From assembly GCF_024586455.1 (NCBI RefSeq), contig NC_065920.1, forward strand, positions 14,780,144 through 14,844,143: a stretch of 64,000 nt of DNA, written 5' to 3'. This document shows, piece after piece, positions 23,481 to 35,540 of the stretch (positions within the stretch are counted from its first letter, which is position 1; every line of letters starts with the position of its first letter). The position numbers and the translations under genes are program-made. The notes below the pieces were generated by a model. That model ran no database searches. It was not told where the DNA came from and was given only the letters and a program-made list of their open reading frames with translations. The DNA is from Bactrocera neohumeralis. Taxonomy: Eukaryota; Arthropoda; Insecta; Diptera; Tephritidae.

Positions 23481-25759
23481 AGACTTCTTCAATTGTAAAA
23501 TTTTCGGTATACTTCTTCAAATTTGTGGACACAGTCGATATATTGCTCATAAGAGAGACAATAAGAATTTATCAAAATTCCCCCAGTATACACCCTGTGA
23601 TTGTGTACTAAACAAATTTTGTGCTCATGAAACTCTTGGCCAGCATTTTGGCTGGTAGCAGCAAAACGGATATATGTAAGTTATTGTCGGCTGTTGTTTT
23701 GAAAAATATGTACATAGAGGTATTATACACATTCATATAGATATATATATATTTAAATACATTTTTTTGTGATGCGCTTGTTTGACATGTGCTAATGTGC
23801 AACTGTCACTTTGTAAAGGAATTAATTTTTTAACAGCTTGCCTTCGCCAGCATGCGTGGGAACGAAGAGGTTATACCAAAGAAGGGTCTACGAAAGTGCT
23901 GAGCAAGTTATTTCACCAGCAACACGGCGAGTAAAAAGTTGACAAGTTAAAGAGAATTCGAGAATAAGTTTGGGTTTGTCAACTTGGCACCGAACTGGTC
24001 TCTTATAATACATATGTATGTGTCTTATTGTATGCACATGTGTTTCTACATATATTTGTCGTTAAATTTTATTACGCAGTTAGCTTTAAGTTTTGTGTTT
24101 TGCTTTATACAAATATGCATTGGGAAAAAAAGAGTGTGGGAGGTTTGCATTTAGCGGGCAGCAGAGGAAAAGTTTTTTGTATAAATCTCAGTAGCGCATC
24201 CATAAACTTAAGAAACTACACACACATATACATATATATAAATATACTATATTTATTATATACGTGTATCGTATATTTTACAACAACACATCTGTTCTGT
24301 TTTTGTGGTCAGCAAAGTCTTGTCGTTGCACATTATGCAGGAGCAACTTGTCGACGCTGCTGTCTCAACTTGTGCGGTCTTTCTTACTTTTGTGCGTCCT
24401 TCAACTTCCGTTGGCTCATGTGGTCACACATGTCTTATAGTTCTGTGTGGTGAAAATGCTTATTATTTTGCAGCGATTTTTTAGTGCTCTTTGAGTGAGT
24501 GGGCGAGTAAAAATTTATGAAATAAAGTTCATAAATAATATGTGGTCTTGGCAGCGTTTTCACTCACCGCCTTACATTTGGTTTGCCGGACAGAGTTGGA
24601 GTGTAGGTTTGGACTTTGTGAAAATTATTTTTAGCTTATTAAGTATTTATTAAAAGCAACCGGTTTATTTTCATCTATTATATGACAAGGTTAGATAAAT
24701 TTTTAAAGCAAATCAAAAAAAAAAAGAAAAATGAAGGAAATATAAGAAAAATAAAGGGAAAAGAAGGAAAAAGCCAAAACGTAGGAGTTGGAGCCAGAGG
24801 AAGGCGACATTATGTGATTCGGTTGTAACTTGTGTTCGGAAAGAAGAAGTCTTTAGAGTGTGTTTGTGTTAGCAAAAGATAAATTCGTAACAAATTTCTT
24901 GAAAGAAAAATATTTGGAACAAGTTATAAAGAAAAAACCCAAAACATTGTTTATTTGAGTTGTTCACATAATTTTTGAGGTTATGTAAAAAGGCGTTAAT
25001 ATAAAATGTTTAGATCTTTTCATTACCTGAAACTTTGTCATATAGTTTTTTTCTCTGGGAGGTGGGATTTTGCTGAAAACGAAATAAATCATTTTGATCC
25101 TTAAAAACTCAACCACAGTCTTCCTCTCCCCGACTGAATTTCGCCCGTAAATTAATATTTCTTTAATTTTTGCTTTTTTTTATCTTCTTTTTCCCAATAT
25201 GTTTCAACTTCTTTTGATGTTTCTCATCCTCATTCTCATTCTATTTCAGCACTGGCCTATAAGTAATACAAAAACGTTCGTCCAGTACTTTTGTTTGGTG
25301 CTTACTGCCCCCAGCATCTAACTTCGTCAAAAGAAACCGCATACTGGTTGACATATACGGCATAAATTCGACTGAAACCCAACCACATGGTAGAGTTCGA
25401 GGTCAATTTGAAACCTTTAAGTGCTTTAGAACCGGCATCCTGTTGCAACGCATTTCCACATGGAAGTAATAAAAGGTCCGTTTTTCCCTTTTTCCCACAA
25501 AGACCGTGCGCACGAGCAGGTTGAAGCGAACTCCAAGAGCTCTTGTTCGTCTTGGTACTAGAAATATATTCCTGGTCATACCTTGCAGCCGAAACTATTA
25601 CCAGTTGAGCTTTCACACTGCTCTGGACTGATGACCAGTGCTTGAACAACTCGGACTGACGTTTGGATTGAGTTTACGTCGAGATCTTAAATTTAAAGCA
25701 CACAAAATACAGCTTGTGGGCTCTTAGAAAGTTCCAAGTACTTGGTGCCTGAAATTGAA
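23481..25759. other. Noncoding interval with unassigned open frame
   Basis: No recognised gene. A 115-codon - strand frame (25649-25302) shows no domain I know and may be part of an unrecognised repeat. Purine-rich tract near 24715-24790 and AT tracts near 24225-24250. Confidence 0.35.
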
Positions 25760-26230
25760 GCTCGTGATGTCGGCGGCATTTGGTTTCAATATTCCGGCAC
25801 TTCTCTCACATCGCATCAGTCAATGGATTTATTGAGGGAATATTTTGGTGAGCAGATAATTTCACGTTTAGTTCGGTCGATTGGCAACCAAGATCGTGGT
25901 ATTTCATATCGTTAGACTTTATCTTGTGGGGATAGGTAAAGTCTAAAGTCTGTGCGGACAATCCCGCTTCGGTTTAGGTTTTGGAGCAAAACATTTCGCC
26001 AGTTACCAGACGGAATGCTCGAAAGAGTCATCGAAAATTGAACTCAACCGATGAACCACCGGGGACGTAGCTGCGGCCAACATTTGAAAGAGATAATCTT
26101 CAAAAAATAAAAGCCCAAAAATGTTCTTTGAATAATAAAAAAACTCATTACCCATTAAATTTGAAGTTTCTGTGTTTTTTGTTTAAAAAAGTAGGGAACC
26201 TCGCAATAGATCAACCTTCACAAAACGAAT
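25760..26230 (+). mobile_element. 3' fragment of a Tc1/mariner-superfamily transposon
   Basis: The + strand encodes SHQSMDLLREYFGEQIISRL, then degraded VIEN and HLKEIIFK. These are the C-terminal part and last residues of the transposase family seen at 2343-3250, and SHQSMDLLR-FGEQIISRL matches residue for residue. The downstream end aatttgaagtttctgtg, then aaaaaagtagggaacctcgc (26188-26207), is the inverted counterpart of the end at 2343-2386. Confidence 0.82.
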
Positions 26231-26261
26231 TGGCAGGAGTCGGTAAATAGGTGAAATCTCT

Positions 26262-26390
26262 GAAAATATTGTTCAGATCGAGTTACTATATCCTACAGCT
26301 GCCATACGAACTGACCGATCAAAATCACATTCTTGTAAAATTTCTTCTGTATTTGTGAATGGTGGTACCCTGGAAATAATTGAAGACGTT
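26262..26390 (+). repeat. Single unit of the ~120-bp Helentron/DINE-like repeat
   Basis: Contains gttcagatcgagttacta, acagctgccatacgaactga and a gtgaatggtggtaccctg end similar to the gaagggtatt end of other copies. Diverged and truncated. Confidence 0.6.
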
Positions 26391-27949
26391 CTCGATGAGA
26401 TTCGGATACTAAGATACATTTTTTATGATATGCCACCATGAAGTTGGGCTTTGCTAAAAGTATAGTAGACAAATACTCAACACGGTTCAGTTACGTTGTC
26501 TTTGCAAATACTCACACCAACAATGTATCTTAAGGTATAAAGTATACGCAAATCTCCAAATCACCTTTAATAGAAAACAGCTGACTCAAAAATATATTAT
26601 TCTTAAAGAAATTTTATTTTTGCTATAAAAAAATTGCTGAAGGAAGTATGACCCAAGAAATGTTGATTTGATAATTTGTGAGCTTACTCGTTACACGAAA
26701 AGAGAACGACCAAACTTACGACATACATCAAGGCCATTATATATGCGAACTATAAATTACAGACGTTCATAAAAAACTGCGAAGAACTTTTCTAAGGCGA
26801 ATGCGATTATGTGCACACACGTAAATATAAACGAATGCACACTTACACATACACACCCACATATTTCTATATTTGTTTATACTTGGTGGTCGTGCGAGTG
26901 CATTTCTACTGAGTCTATATAAAAGTAATTGATTGTGTGAAGGGAATAAAAGTTTTTAGAGCGAAACACTTTAAAAATTCAAAAAAAAGCGCAAAATGAA
27001 CTGGTAAAAGTGCGAAGAACAACAACAATAACAAAAACTAAACTATGTTTTCTTCGCATTTTACAGCATCAAAGTGAAAAATAGGTTAGACAGTTTACGA
27101 GGTGAGCGCGCGAAGCAATAAGAAAACAGCATCAGCCAGCAAGGCAGCCACAGCTGCGGCACAAATGCCGTTTCAGGCGCTGCAAGGAGCTGAAACAAAA
27201 CACAATCAGACGTGGCGAAAACGCATCAGCGTTGAGAATAAGCGAGGAGAGTAAGGTTGGGAGGTGGTGTTGTTGTAGTAGCGCAATCAAGTCTTGTAAC
27301 TGCTCGCTTGCATTTATCGCCTTTCGATTTGAGTGCTGTGTGCCTTTAGAGCGTTGGAGCGCCGTGCAACTGGCTACAAAGAGACTAATGCCGCCGGAAA
27401 TTCCCAATTGCATTTGTATTAGTTTTAGCTCAGTTGGCAGCGCGTACAAAGTGCAATTGCCGATGTACGATTTTTTACGGTTGTTTTCGTAATGGTACAG
27501 TTACTTTGTTACCGCAAGTTTTTTATGGTGTTGACTCAACTACTCCTGAGTTACAATTCTGAATTAGTTTTGTGAAAGAATTGGATCTTCACAAACGTTA
27601 CAGGGGTCAATTTTTGACACTTGAAAGAAGTGATAAAGGTTTGCAGGGCTTTTATGGCTCCACTTATTGAGAATTGCGCTTTTCAGTGGAACATTTATTT
27701 TCTAGTTTATATAAATAAGGATTAAGCAGGCACTTTGGATCAATAATTAGTTAAACGAAATTGATTTTAGCTATAATTGAACCTGCACATGACGAATGGT
27801 TGTCGAAGAGAAAGCTAGAGAGTGTATTAGTTGCCAGGCTGCCAAAAGTTAGCAATGATTTCACTATAAAAGTCTTAAAAGGATAAAGATCTCATCTCTA
27901 TCAATTCGGTCGGTTATCAACGATCTAGTAAGAATTGTTTTTCAAAAAT
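26391..27949. other. Noncoding interval
   Basis: No recognised gene. Contains CA-rich tracts near 26810-26870. Moderately GC-rich sequence at 27090-27480 has open frames on both strands but no domain or splice-bounded exon I can defend. Confidence 0.35.
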
Positions 27950-28250
27950 TATGAAATAGCAAGACACGAACGGTATTGAAAACTTGTTTACATGTCTTCA
28001 TGGAGTAAAGACACACACCACATGCGCCTTGTCTTCATTTAGCAAAGACACACACCATACGCCAAAATAACCAAATTATAATTATATGTTTTTATATGGT
28101 GCTTAGGTGGTTTCAAATATTATGAAGTAGCAACGCATGAACAGAATTGAAAACTTTTTCAGATGTCTTTATTTAGCAAAGACACACACCATATGTGACG
28201 ATAATGATTATAGACATTTTCCCGTAGTGCTTATATGGGATCACATAAGT
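27950..28250. repeat. ~170-bp tandem duplication with gacacacacca motif
   Basis: Two units share atgaaatagcaa/atgaagtagcaa, attgaaaact, atgtctt and tagcaaagacacacaccata. The first starts near 27952 and the second near 28122. The closing motif occurs three times (28008, 28046, 28182). A weaker copy of the last motif (tagcaaggacacatacca) lies near 28520. Confidence 0.7.
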
Positions 28251-28974
28251 GGTTTATTGTTGCCTTATTCGGTTGAAAGTTTTATTATTAAAATAGAATG
28301 AAAGCATTAGATTAATGAGTAGTAAACTAAGGAGGGCTTTATGTCAATTCTCTCTCCTCAATAATCGACATTGTGGAGCTGGTTTAAAACTTGTGGTTGG
28401 CTTCTATTATTAGTATAACTTACTACACATGCTATATATGAAAGAAAGCCTTTGTAATGAATAAATGAAGGTGTGTATTCTTATTAATGCCGTGCCCAGA
28501 GTGTGTGCCTAGAAGTCGCAGTTTAGCAAGGACACATACCAGTAACGATAAATAAGTGCGATACTGTATATTGCTCAGAAAAAAACAAGTTTTTTTTTGT
28601 GGTATGTTCATTATAAAAATAGATAGTAAAGAAAACAGAATCAACTTATGAACTTTACATTCACACGTCTCGTCAGTGATCGAAATTTCGGTGAAAGAAT
28701 AGCCCCAAATTACATCAACATAACATATTACTTCCTAGAAAAGTTATTCAAAGGTTACTACTTCGTATTTATTTATGCAGGATTATTCCTTAGCTTCCAA
28801 ATATCACCTTCGGCCTTAACGCCTTAAAGTATGCTACGTTCTGTTTGTTTACTACTTTTTATAACCCACAAATGCATGTATTTGCTTCAATTCTATATGT
28901 TTTACATCCTGTACAGGCTTCGCCAGGAAGTTTGTGGTACACAGAGGCAAACGATGGAGACATATCTAAATCAA
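28251..28974. other. Noncoding interval
   Basis: No recognised gene or element apart from the weak repeat motif near 28520. Confidence 0.35.
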
Positions 28975-29125
28975 TTTTCCAGATCGGATCAATTAGCATA
29001 TAGTTGTCATATGAACTAAAGGATCCAAACAAAGTTCCAAACGTTCAAAATCAAGTTCTTGTATGGGAGCCTCTTTATTTGTGATGGGTATTCTAGCCTG
29101 GGTGCAACCGAAGTTAACGCTTTTT
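28975..29125 (+). repeat. Unit and 3' end of the Helentron/DINE-like repeat
   Basis: Shows cagatcggatcaattagca, tcaagttcttgtatggga, tttatttgtgatgggtattc and ggtgcaaccgaagttaacg followed by ctttttcttctt, the same 3' end as the copy at 5660-6101. Confidence 0.75.
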
Positions 29126-29944
29126 CTTCTTTCTATGTTGCATTCTATATTTTGTTACTTTTCACACCAACGTGAGTGGTTGCGTGTGTGTGTAATTGCC
29201 GGCTTGATGTCACAGCTCACTGCATACGCTGGTTATGTTATCGCAATTGCATTTTAAATGCTTGTATTTTGTTATTGTTTTGCAATTGTGCTGGGGTTTT
29301 AGCCAGTTAGCAGCGCGGCAGCCAGCTGGTGGGCACCACAACAAATAAATAATGCAACAGCGATAAAAGTAGAAATATCAAGCTACGATTGCCTTGCCAT
29401 GTTTACTTGCTGCGTTTTATATTCTGAGTTGTATGAGCTGCATGTGTGCGTGTGTGCAACACATGTGCTCACCAAAGTTGGCCACATTATTTGTTGTTGT
29501 TGGTATGCGGTTGCTGGTGTTTTTTTGTTGGCAGCAATTTTTTATAGAATTTTCTTTGTTGATTTCCGCTTGCATTTAACTGTATTTCTTTGCGTTTTTT
29601 GCTCGTTGTTGTTGGTTGTTGTTTGCTTTCGCATTTGTCTTTGCCTGTCGGGGGAAATGCGTAATAAAATTCTGTGTATTTTCCAACCACTAAATGTGGG
29701 TTGCATGTATTTTTATTGCTTTACACCTTGCGGCTAAAAGTTTTTGATGTGGTTATCTTGTGTTTTCCAACTTGAAGTATATTTTCTTTAGCATAAACAT
29801 ACATACATATGTATATGTAACTGTGTATGTAGTATATTATATGCATTGTCAATAATGGTAAAAACAGGGTTAATAGTGCCGCTGTTCCTTAAAATAATAA
29901 TAAAAAAAAACAAATAAAAAAATAATTTCAATTATTTGTTGTAC
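29126..29944. other. Noncoding interval
   Basis: T/G-rich sequence with an ATAC/ATGT microsatellite near 29800-29830. Open frames are composed of low-complexity Cys/Leu/Phe codons and are not recognised. Confidence 0.4.
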
Positions 29945-30475
29945 AAACTAGGTGGCAATGCTGAAAATAATTTTTTAAACTTCGATTTTCTAAAAAAAAG
30001 TAGTTCTGAAATTTTTGATAATACACACTCAAATAAATTAAACAAAATTAACTAGGTGGCAACGCCAAATTTTTTTAACAAAAATTCTCCAAATTAGTAA
30101 CAAGGCAATCATTGAAAATTCACGCTTTATAAACACAAAAAAAATTAAAGCAGGTGGCAACATTAAATTGGACTAGGTGGCAACACCAATTTTTTTAACA
30201 TAAATTAATATTAAAATATTGAAATTATTGAAAATATTCTCTCTATAAATGTAAAAAACTAAACTAGGTGGCAACGCCAAAAATATTTTTATATTATTTT
30301 TTTTTCAAATATTGAAATTTTTTTGTAACATACACTAAAAACATTAAACTAGGTGGGACCAAACAAATTTTTGAATAAAAATTTCAAAAATCACTAATAC
30401 TGAATACAATAATACTTCAATACTAGACGCGAAAAGTAACCAAAAAGCGAAACTAGGCAGCACAACAAAAATAGT
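29945..30475. repeat. GGTGGCAACGCC ~100-bp tandem array, cluster 1
   Basis: Core motif copies begin at about 29951, 30055, 30153, 30175, 30267, 30352 (degenerate) and 30455 (degenerate), mostly 85-105 bp apart. Between cores is AT-rich sequence with recurring tgaaattttt, ataatacac and aaaaa-ttaaac segments. All cores are on the + strand. No coding potential. Confidence 0.85.
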
Positions 30476-31234
30476 TTTTTTTTAATAATTTTTTTTCTGA
30501 AAAAAATTGTCTTTGCGTTGCAACTTGCTTAAAACACAGCAAATTTGTTATGCATTTCGTAATTGCAGTTTGATGCCACTTTTCTAAACAATCTGGCCAC
30601 CCTACACGCAAAATAGGAGTGCAACTTTCATTCAACATTTGCAGTTTCACGCAGCGCTGTCTTGCAGCCGTCGGTCCGTACATATTTGGTATCCGATTCG
30701 GAGGAAGTTCTCTTGTCGAACTTTTGTATTTTTCTTAAGAAAGAATTTTTGGTTATACACGCACACACATGTGCACACAAGTGCATGCGGAATGCAGTGT
30801 AATAAAAATTTGTTTAGAAATAAGTTTTTTTAGTAAAGTTTATTTGGCAGCTTGTGAGTTGTGTGTTGCAATGAGAAAATGATTGCGTAAAAATAGTTTT
30901 ATCTTCTTTGACAGCTTGAAAGCTTGAAAGTTTGCGGAATTGATTTAATATTCCAATGCAGTAGGAAATATGTATGTGAAAGCAAAACCGCGACGGACTA
31001 AGTAAATGAGACGCGATATTGTGTTAGCGGATTGCTATTAATTGAAGTTATGAAGTTTGCTTTTGAAAATGGGGCTTAGCGCGTGAAGCAGAACAACTAG
31101 TTGTGACCTCAAATCTCATCAATCATACCTGCGTCGGTCACTATACTTAAAACTCGAGACCTATTAGCATAATCACGAGACGCGTATTTATAGTATTCAT
31201 AATTGTTAAATGTATAAGAAGGTTAACATTTCGT
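30476..31234. other. Noncoding interval
   Basis: No recognised feature. CA-rich short tract near 30758-30785. Confidence 0.35.
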
Positions 31235-32952
31235 AAATCACTGGCCGGGTCTGAAAGGAATCATTCCTATAATGCTGCAGAAGCTAAAGGTTTCAAGGCT
31301 TGAAAATATCTCTTAAATTAGTATCCAATTATCTGTATCTCAAGAAACTGAAGAACAGTGAAGATGGTTTTCCTTCCAAAACCAAGCAGAAGAATATAAG
31401 AAAATCCTAAAGGTATTAAGCCTACTAACCTCACGCTCTTCATGCCGAAGGCCCTAAAGAGGCTCATGATCATATACATCAGATCAATCAAAGCGGAAAA
31501 CTTATTGACCGCACTGGTATGAGCGCAGTTTTTATCCAGAATCAGTGAGATTATGAAAAGAGCCTTACGAAGGTTACACCTATGAGTAGCAAACAAACGA
31601 ACAGACGTTAGCCTTAGTACGACGCATGCAATGCTAATTGCTCGTAGAACCTAAATATCTCAATTCTCAACCAGCGAAGCATGGAAACAAGTCTAAATAG
31701 ATAAGCCTATATCCTCCCAAGGTTGGGACATCCAGGTGAGAATACCTCTAGACGTGACTACAAAAGAGCTTAAATATGGGAGTAGATACTATCTTAATCT
31801 ATATCGTCGAGTCCAAAACATACTGTGCAGTAAGGACATTGGCATGCTCTGAAAATCATCATATCTCTCTGTTCTTTCATCTACCAGACTCAGCCATCAT
31901 CTTCCAAACCGACGTATTAGGTATATAGAACGCCCATGGAATTCTACAAAATAACTATGGAAGGAGAGAGAAAGCTACCATATACACCGATAGCCAGGCA
32001 GCATAGCTAGCCTTGTTGTCGCCTAAGATAACTTCCGGTGTGGTCAAAAAATGAATGAAGTTCGCAGGCAGGTAAACTCTAAACTCTACATTTTCATGGT
32101 TCAGATTCTTGATTACAGAAAAATTTTCGGCACCCTAAAGGCGGACGAGCTTGCCAAGTCAGGAGATTGATAGACGATCTGAGGCGAAGTTAGTACTGTT
32201 TTCGCTGGGAACATTCAAGGAGGAGCTAAATGCGGTATTTCAACAAATGCCTCAGAATCGATGAAAATCTATAACCAAATGATAGATAGAACTAAGGACT
32301 TACTAAATACTTCCAGGAAAAGTATATATAGACTTAGAGATATACGTACGCGGTCACAGAAATATTTTCGGGAACAAAAATCTAACAAACCGCTTCAAGC
32401 TGCTTCTATATTAGATTTGTTTGGATCTACGGTCATAGCGAAGTCGCTGGAAATTGCAAAGGTGATGAGGTTGCTAAGAAGAATACCCTTTTTCCAATTT
32501 AATTGGATTGAAAGCTTGTCGGTTTTCCTATTTCTCGCATTCTGGCGTTGGACTTTTGGACTTCCGGTGCACTCAGCAAGTCACCAATCAAAAATTTGCA
32601 TCAGCGATACCCTTCTGGCTCGGAGCACTCTGTAAGAGGTCCTACGAACTGACGCTTAGCAAAGTCAATCACCGACACAATTAGAGGTATTCTGACTGCA
32701 CACTATCCAATCACGCCAAATCTGTATGGAAGAAGGCGCGGCAAAATAATCTTGTCATTCCCTTTTCTATTGCTCGAATTTGGCCAGACTGAGATTAAAA
32801 TATCTCGGTAGATACACCTTGATAAATATGTGGTAAGTTCAAAATGCTTCGTCGATACCTTCAGCAGTTTATGGGTAACACAAAGAACGAATATCTGTCC
32901 AAGTGTGATTCAAAGATTTTGAATAAACCCTACGACTTAACCTAACCTAACT
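31235..32952 (+). mobile_element. Jockey/R1-like non-LTR retrotransposon, RT to 3' end
   Basis: Longest retroelement copy in the window. The + strand gives WPGLKGIIPIMLQKLKVSRL (31239 on), the RT entry region; then remnants of the PISLTS-KGLERL stretch (about 31370-31480) and the HAY-T-AL stretch; a degraded palm; IYTDSQAA near 31990 (start of RNase H); and, in a later frame, RFVWIYGHSEVAGNCKGDEV (32409-32475), the RNase H tail. It then reads ILALDFWTSGALSKSPI and ends taacctaacctaacttac (32938-32955). Frame changes and stops throughout. ORF1 and the endonuclease are missing. Confidence 0.83.
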
Positions 32953-34179
32953 TACGAAGAGATACTAATTTTCGGCCAATACTTGATTTTTATGTTAAAT
33001 TATATTATCTATCGAGGGTTAAGCTTAAGTTTTAATGACACTGTCAACTTTAATATATAATTAAATTTAATGCCATATATTTAACTGAATGTATATAGCA
33101 CTAGAAAGTGTAATTTTTGGCTTTTTATTCTGTCTCTCTTGCATTCAATTTCTCACAAATTTCCGCTCCAAAGACAGCAAAATTAATATTTGTAATTAAC
33201 TGCATTTGGTTTTAAATGCTCGCATGAGAAATGCAATTTCGTTCACACACGCGCCACAACGAGTATGCATTTATTAAGAATGCTTAAACAGTTAATTGTT
33301 GCAAGGTAACACTTTGCCGCCGGAGAAATATTCCAAATGCCATTTGACTCCACTGTGAATATAATAATTGCACTTACGCTTCTTGCAACTGCATGCATGT
33401 GTGTGTGCGAACCCAGTGCTCTTCTATCTTGTTGGTTGCTATCTTATATGTGTGTGCGTTTATATATGTGTGTGTGCGTGTGTTTGGTTGCAGGCAAATA
33501 ATTATATTATAATTAGTTTTATTGTTTAATGGCAGTGGAAGTAGTTGGCAGCAAGTTGGACGCAGCAGCGGCAGCAACAATTTTGTGTCGCACATAAGTA
33601 ACAGCACTTAGAACAATAAACTCGCAATATTTGTATGAATGGGTGTGCGCTTTGCTGTTGTTGCATGCTAACTCTCGCATTGCATCACTTGCCTTTTGGC
33701 AATTTGTGGAAAATGTGCGCATGTTTTCAGGTAGCCGTTGTTGCACGATATTGCTGCGCTTTAGTTTCACACACGCTGGCAAATAAATACGTATACATAC
33801 ATTCAAACAAATTTAAGTTTTGTGTTGTCACGTGATAAACTCTTGCCTTTATATTAATGCCGGCACTTTTAATTAAGGCAAGGAAAGTACTCTGCATGCC
33901 AACTATAGTTGCTTGTGAGCTTAGAAGTTGGTATACATGTATGTATGTGTGAAAGTTAAAATTAGTTGACTCACTTTATGAGGAATTTTAAGTAACAAAT
34001 TTAATATATTAATAAATTAAGCCTTTGACATGTATGCATATGTATACATTTTTTTATGCATTTACATACCTACATATGTATGTATGTATAAGGAACTGCC
34101 ATCTCTGAAATTGCTTAACGAAAAGTTTAATCAAAGAATTTAGACAATTTTAATAATACATGCTAAAAAATTTAATAGA
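32953..34179. other. Noncoding interval
   Basis: GT-rich microsatellite near 33440-33490 and ATGT/ATAC tracts near 33940-33950 and 34065-34090. No recognised gene. Confidence 0.4.
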
Positions 34180-35540
34180 AAACTAAAAAGGTGGCAACGA
34201 CCAAAATTTTTTTCCAATAAAAAATTTCAAGAATCAATTATACTGAAGATTTTTAATTATATATGTACATATGTTCAAAAAAATTAAAAAAACTGAATGA
34301 GGTGGCATCACGCAAAATACTTTCTTTTATTTTGATAATGCACGTAAAAAAATTAAATATTAAATCAGGTGGCAACGTCAAAAATATTTTTGAAAAAAAA
34401 TTGAAAATTCGCTGCTAGTGAAATTTTTAATAATAAATACTCGAATGAAATTTAAAAATAAACTTGGTGGCAACGCCAGATATATTTTGTTTGTAACTAA
34501 AATTTTTCAAAACAACTAATAATGAAATTTTTTATAATACGCGCTTATAAAAATTTAAAAAAGCTGTAACAGGTGGCAACGCCAAAATAATTTTTATTTA
34601 ATAAGATTTTTTAAATCACATACATATATTGGCAGCTTTTATAATACCATACCCAAAAGAAAATAAAGACTTAAGACAGATGGCAATGCAAAATTACTTT
34701 GTACATATAAAATAATATCAAAATCACTAATATTTACATTTTTATAATTCACTCTTAATTTAAAAAAAGTTTAATAGGTGGCCACTTGTTTATAAAAAAA
34801 ATCATTAATTCAGTAATATTGACGATGTTTATAATACATTCCCAAATTAAAAAAGAAAAAAAAACAGTTGGCAACGCCAAACATTTTTTTCTAAAAACTT
34901 CTCTAAATTAATTTTATGGAAATTTTGGATAGAGGGTATTAAAAGTTAAACAAAAAAAAACGAATCTAGGTGACAAAACCAAAATTACTTTTCTATTGTA
35001 AAAACTTTCCAAAATGATTAAGGGGTCAGTAGGGTAATCTGGCTGTTTTTTGACATTTTTTTTTCAAAGAAAAGTGAGTAGTTGAACCGGAATCATGTCC
35101 GCCAGTTTAAAAAAGTGTGTTTTGAGAAAATAGCGTTGAAATAGCGGTATTATTATTTTTGGCCCTTTTCGAAGCCTTCCAATGGTAAAGGGGGGTTCTA
35201 CATTAATTCTAAGGGTATAAGGGAACAGAAAATGCAAAACAAAATATTTTTTGAAAAATATTACCTACCCTTAGTATTGAAAATGTTGATAACACACGTT
35301 GAAAAATATTTAAAAACGAAACCAGGTGGAAAATTTTAGAATGAACTACGTGGCAACGCAAAAAAATATTTTTTTAAATAACGATTACACAAAATGAGTA
35401 GTAATGAAAATTTTGAAAATACCTTAAAAAAACTGGGTGGCAACGCCAAAACTATATTTATTTAAGAAAAGTTTTTTGAAGTCATTGATATGGCAATGTT
35501 TGACAATATACGTTTAAAAATTAAAAAAAGATGGCAGCAC
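34180..35540. repeat. GGTGGCAACGCC ~100-bp tandem array, cluster 2
   Basis: Largest cluster. Core copies start near 34190, 34301, 34368, 34466, 34572, 34678 (weak), 34777, 34867, 34969 (weak), 35324 (weak), 35350, 35436 and 35531 (weak). Typical spacing is 90-110 bp. The segments between cores share caaaatcattaat, tgaaattttt and ataatacgcgctta. A ~300-bp unrelated stretch (about 35020-35310, with a tggcccttttcgaagcc part) interrupts the array. Confidence 0.87.

Noticed and set aside
25302..25649. 115-codon open frame on -
   Set aside because: No recognised domain and adjacent to transposon debris. Could be an unknown repeat, not called as a gene.
27120..27260. Possible short coding exon on + (Ala/Lys/Gln-rich frame)
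   Set aside because: No acceptor site I trust, and the suggested donor lacks a consensus. Composition is compatible with an untranslated region.
27427..27490. tRNA-like ttagctcagttggcagcgcg
   Set aside because: Resembles a tRNA D-arm, but no T-loop GTTCGA, anticodon stem or acceptor pairing follows at the right distance.
34180..35540. CRISPR-like regular spacing of a short core
   Set aside because: Eukaryotic context, the spacers themselves are similar to each other, and no cas genes. This is a tandem repeat.
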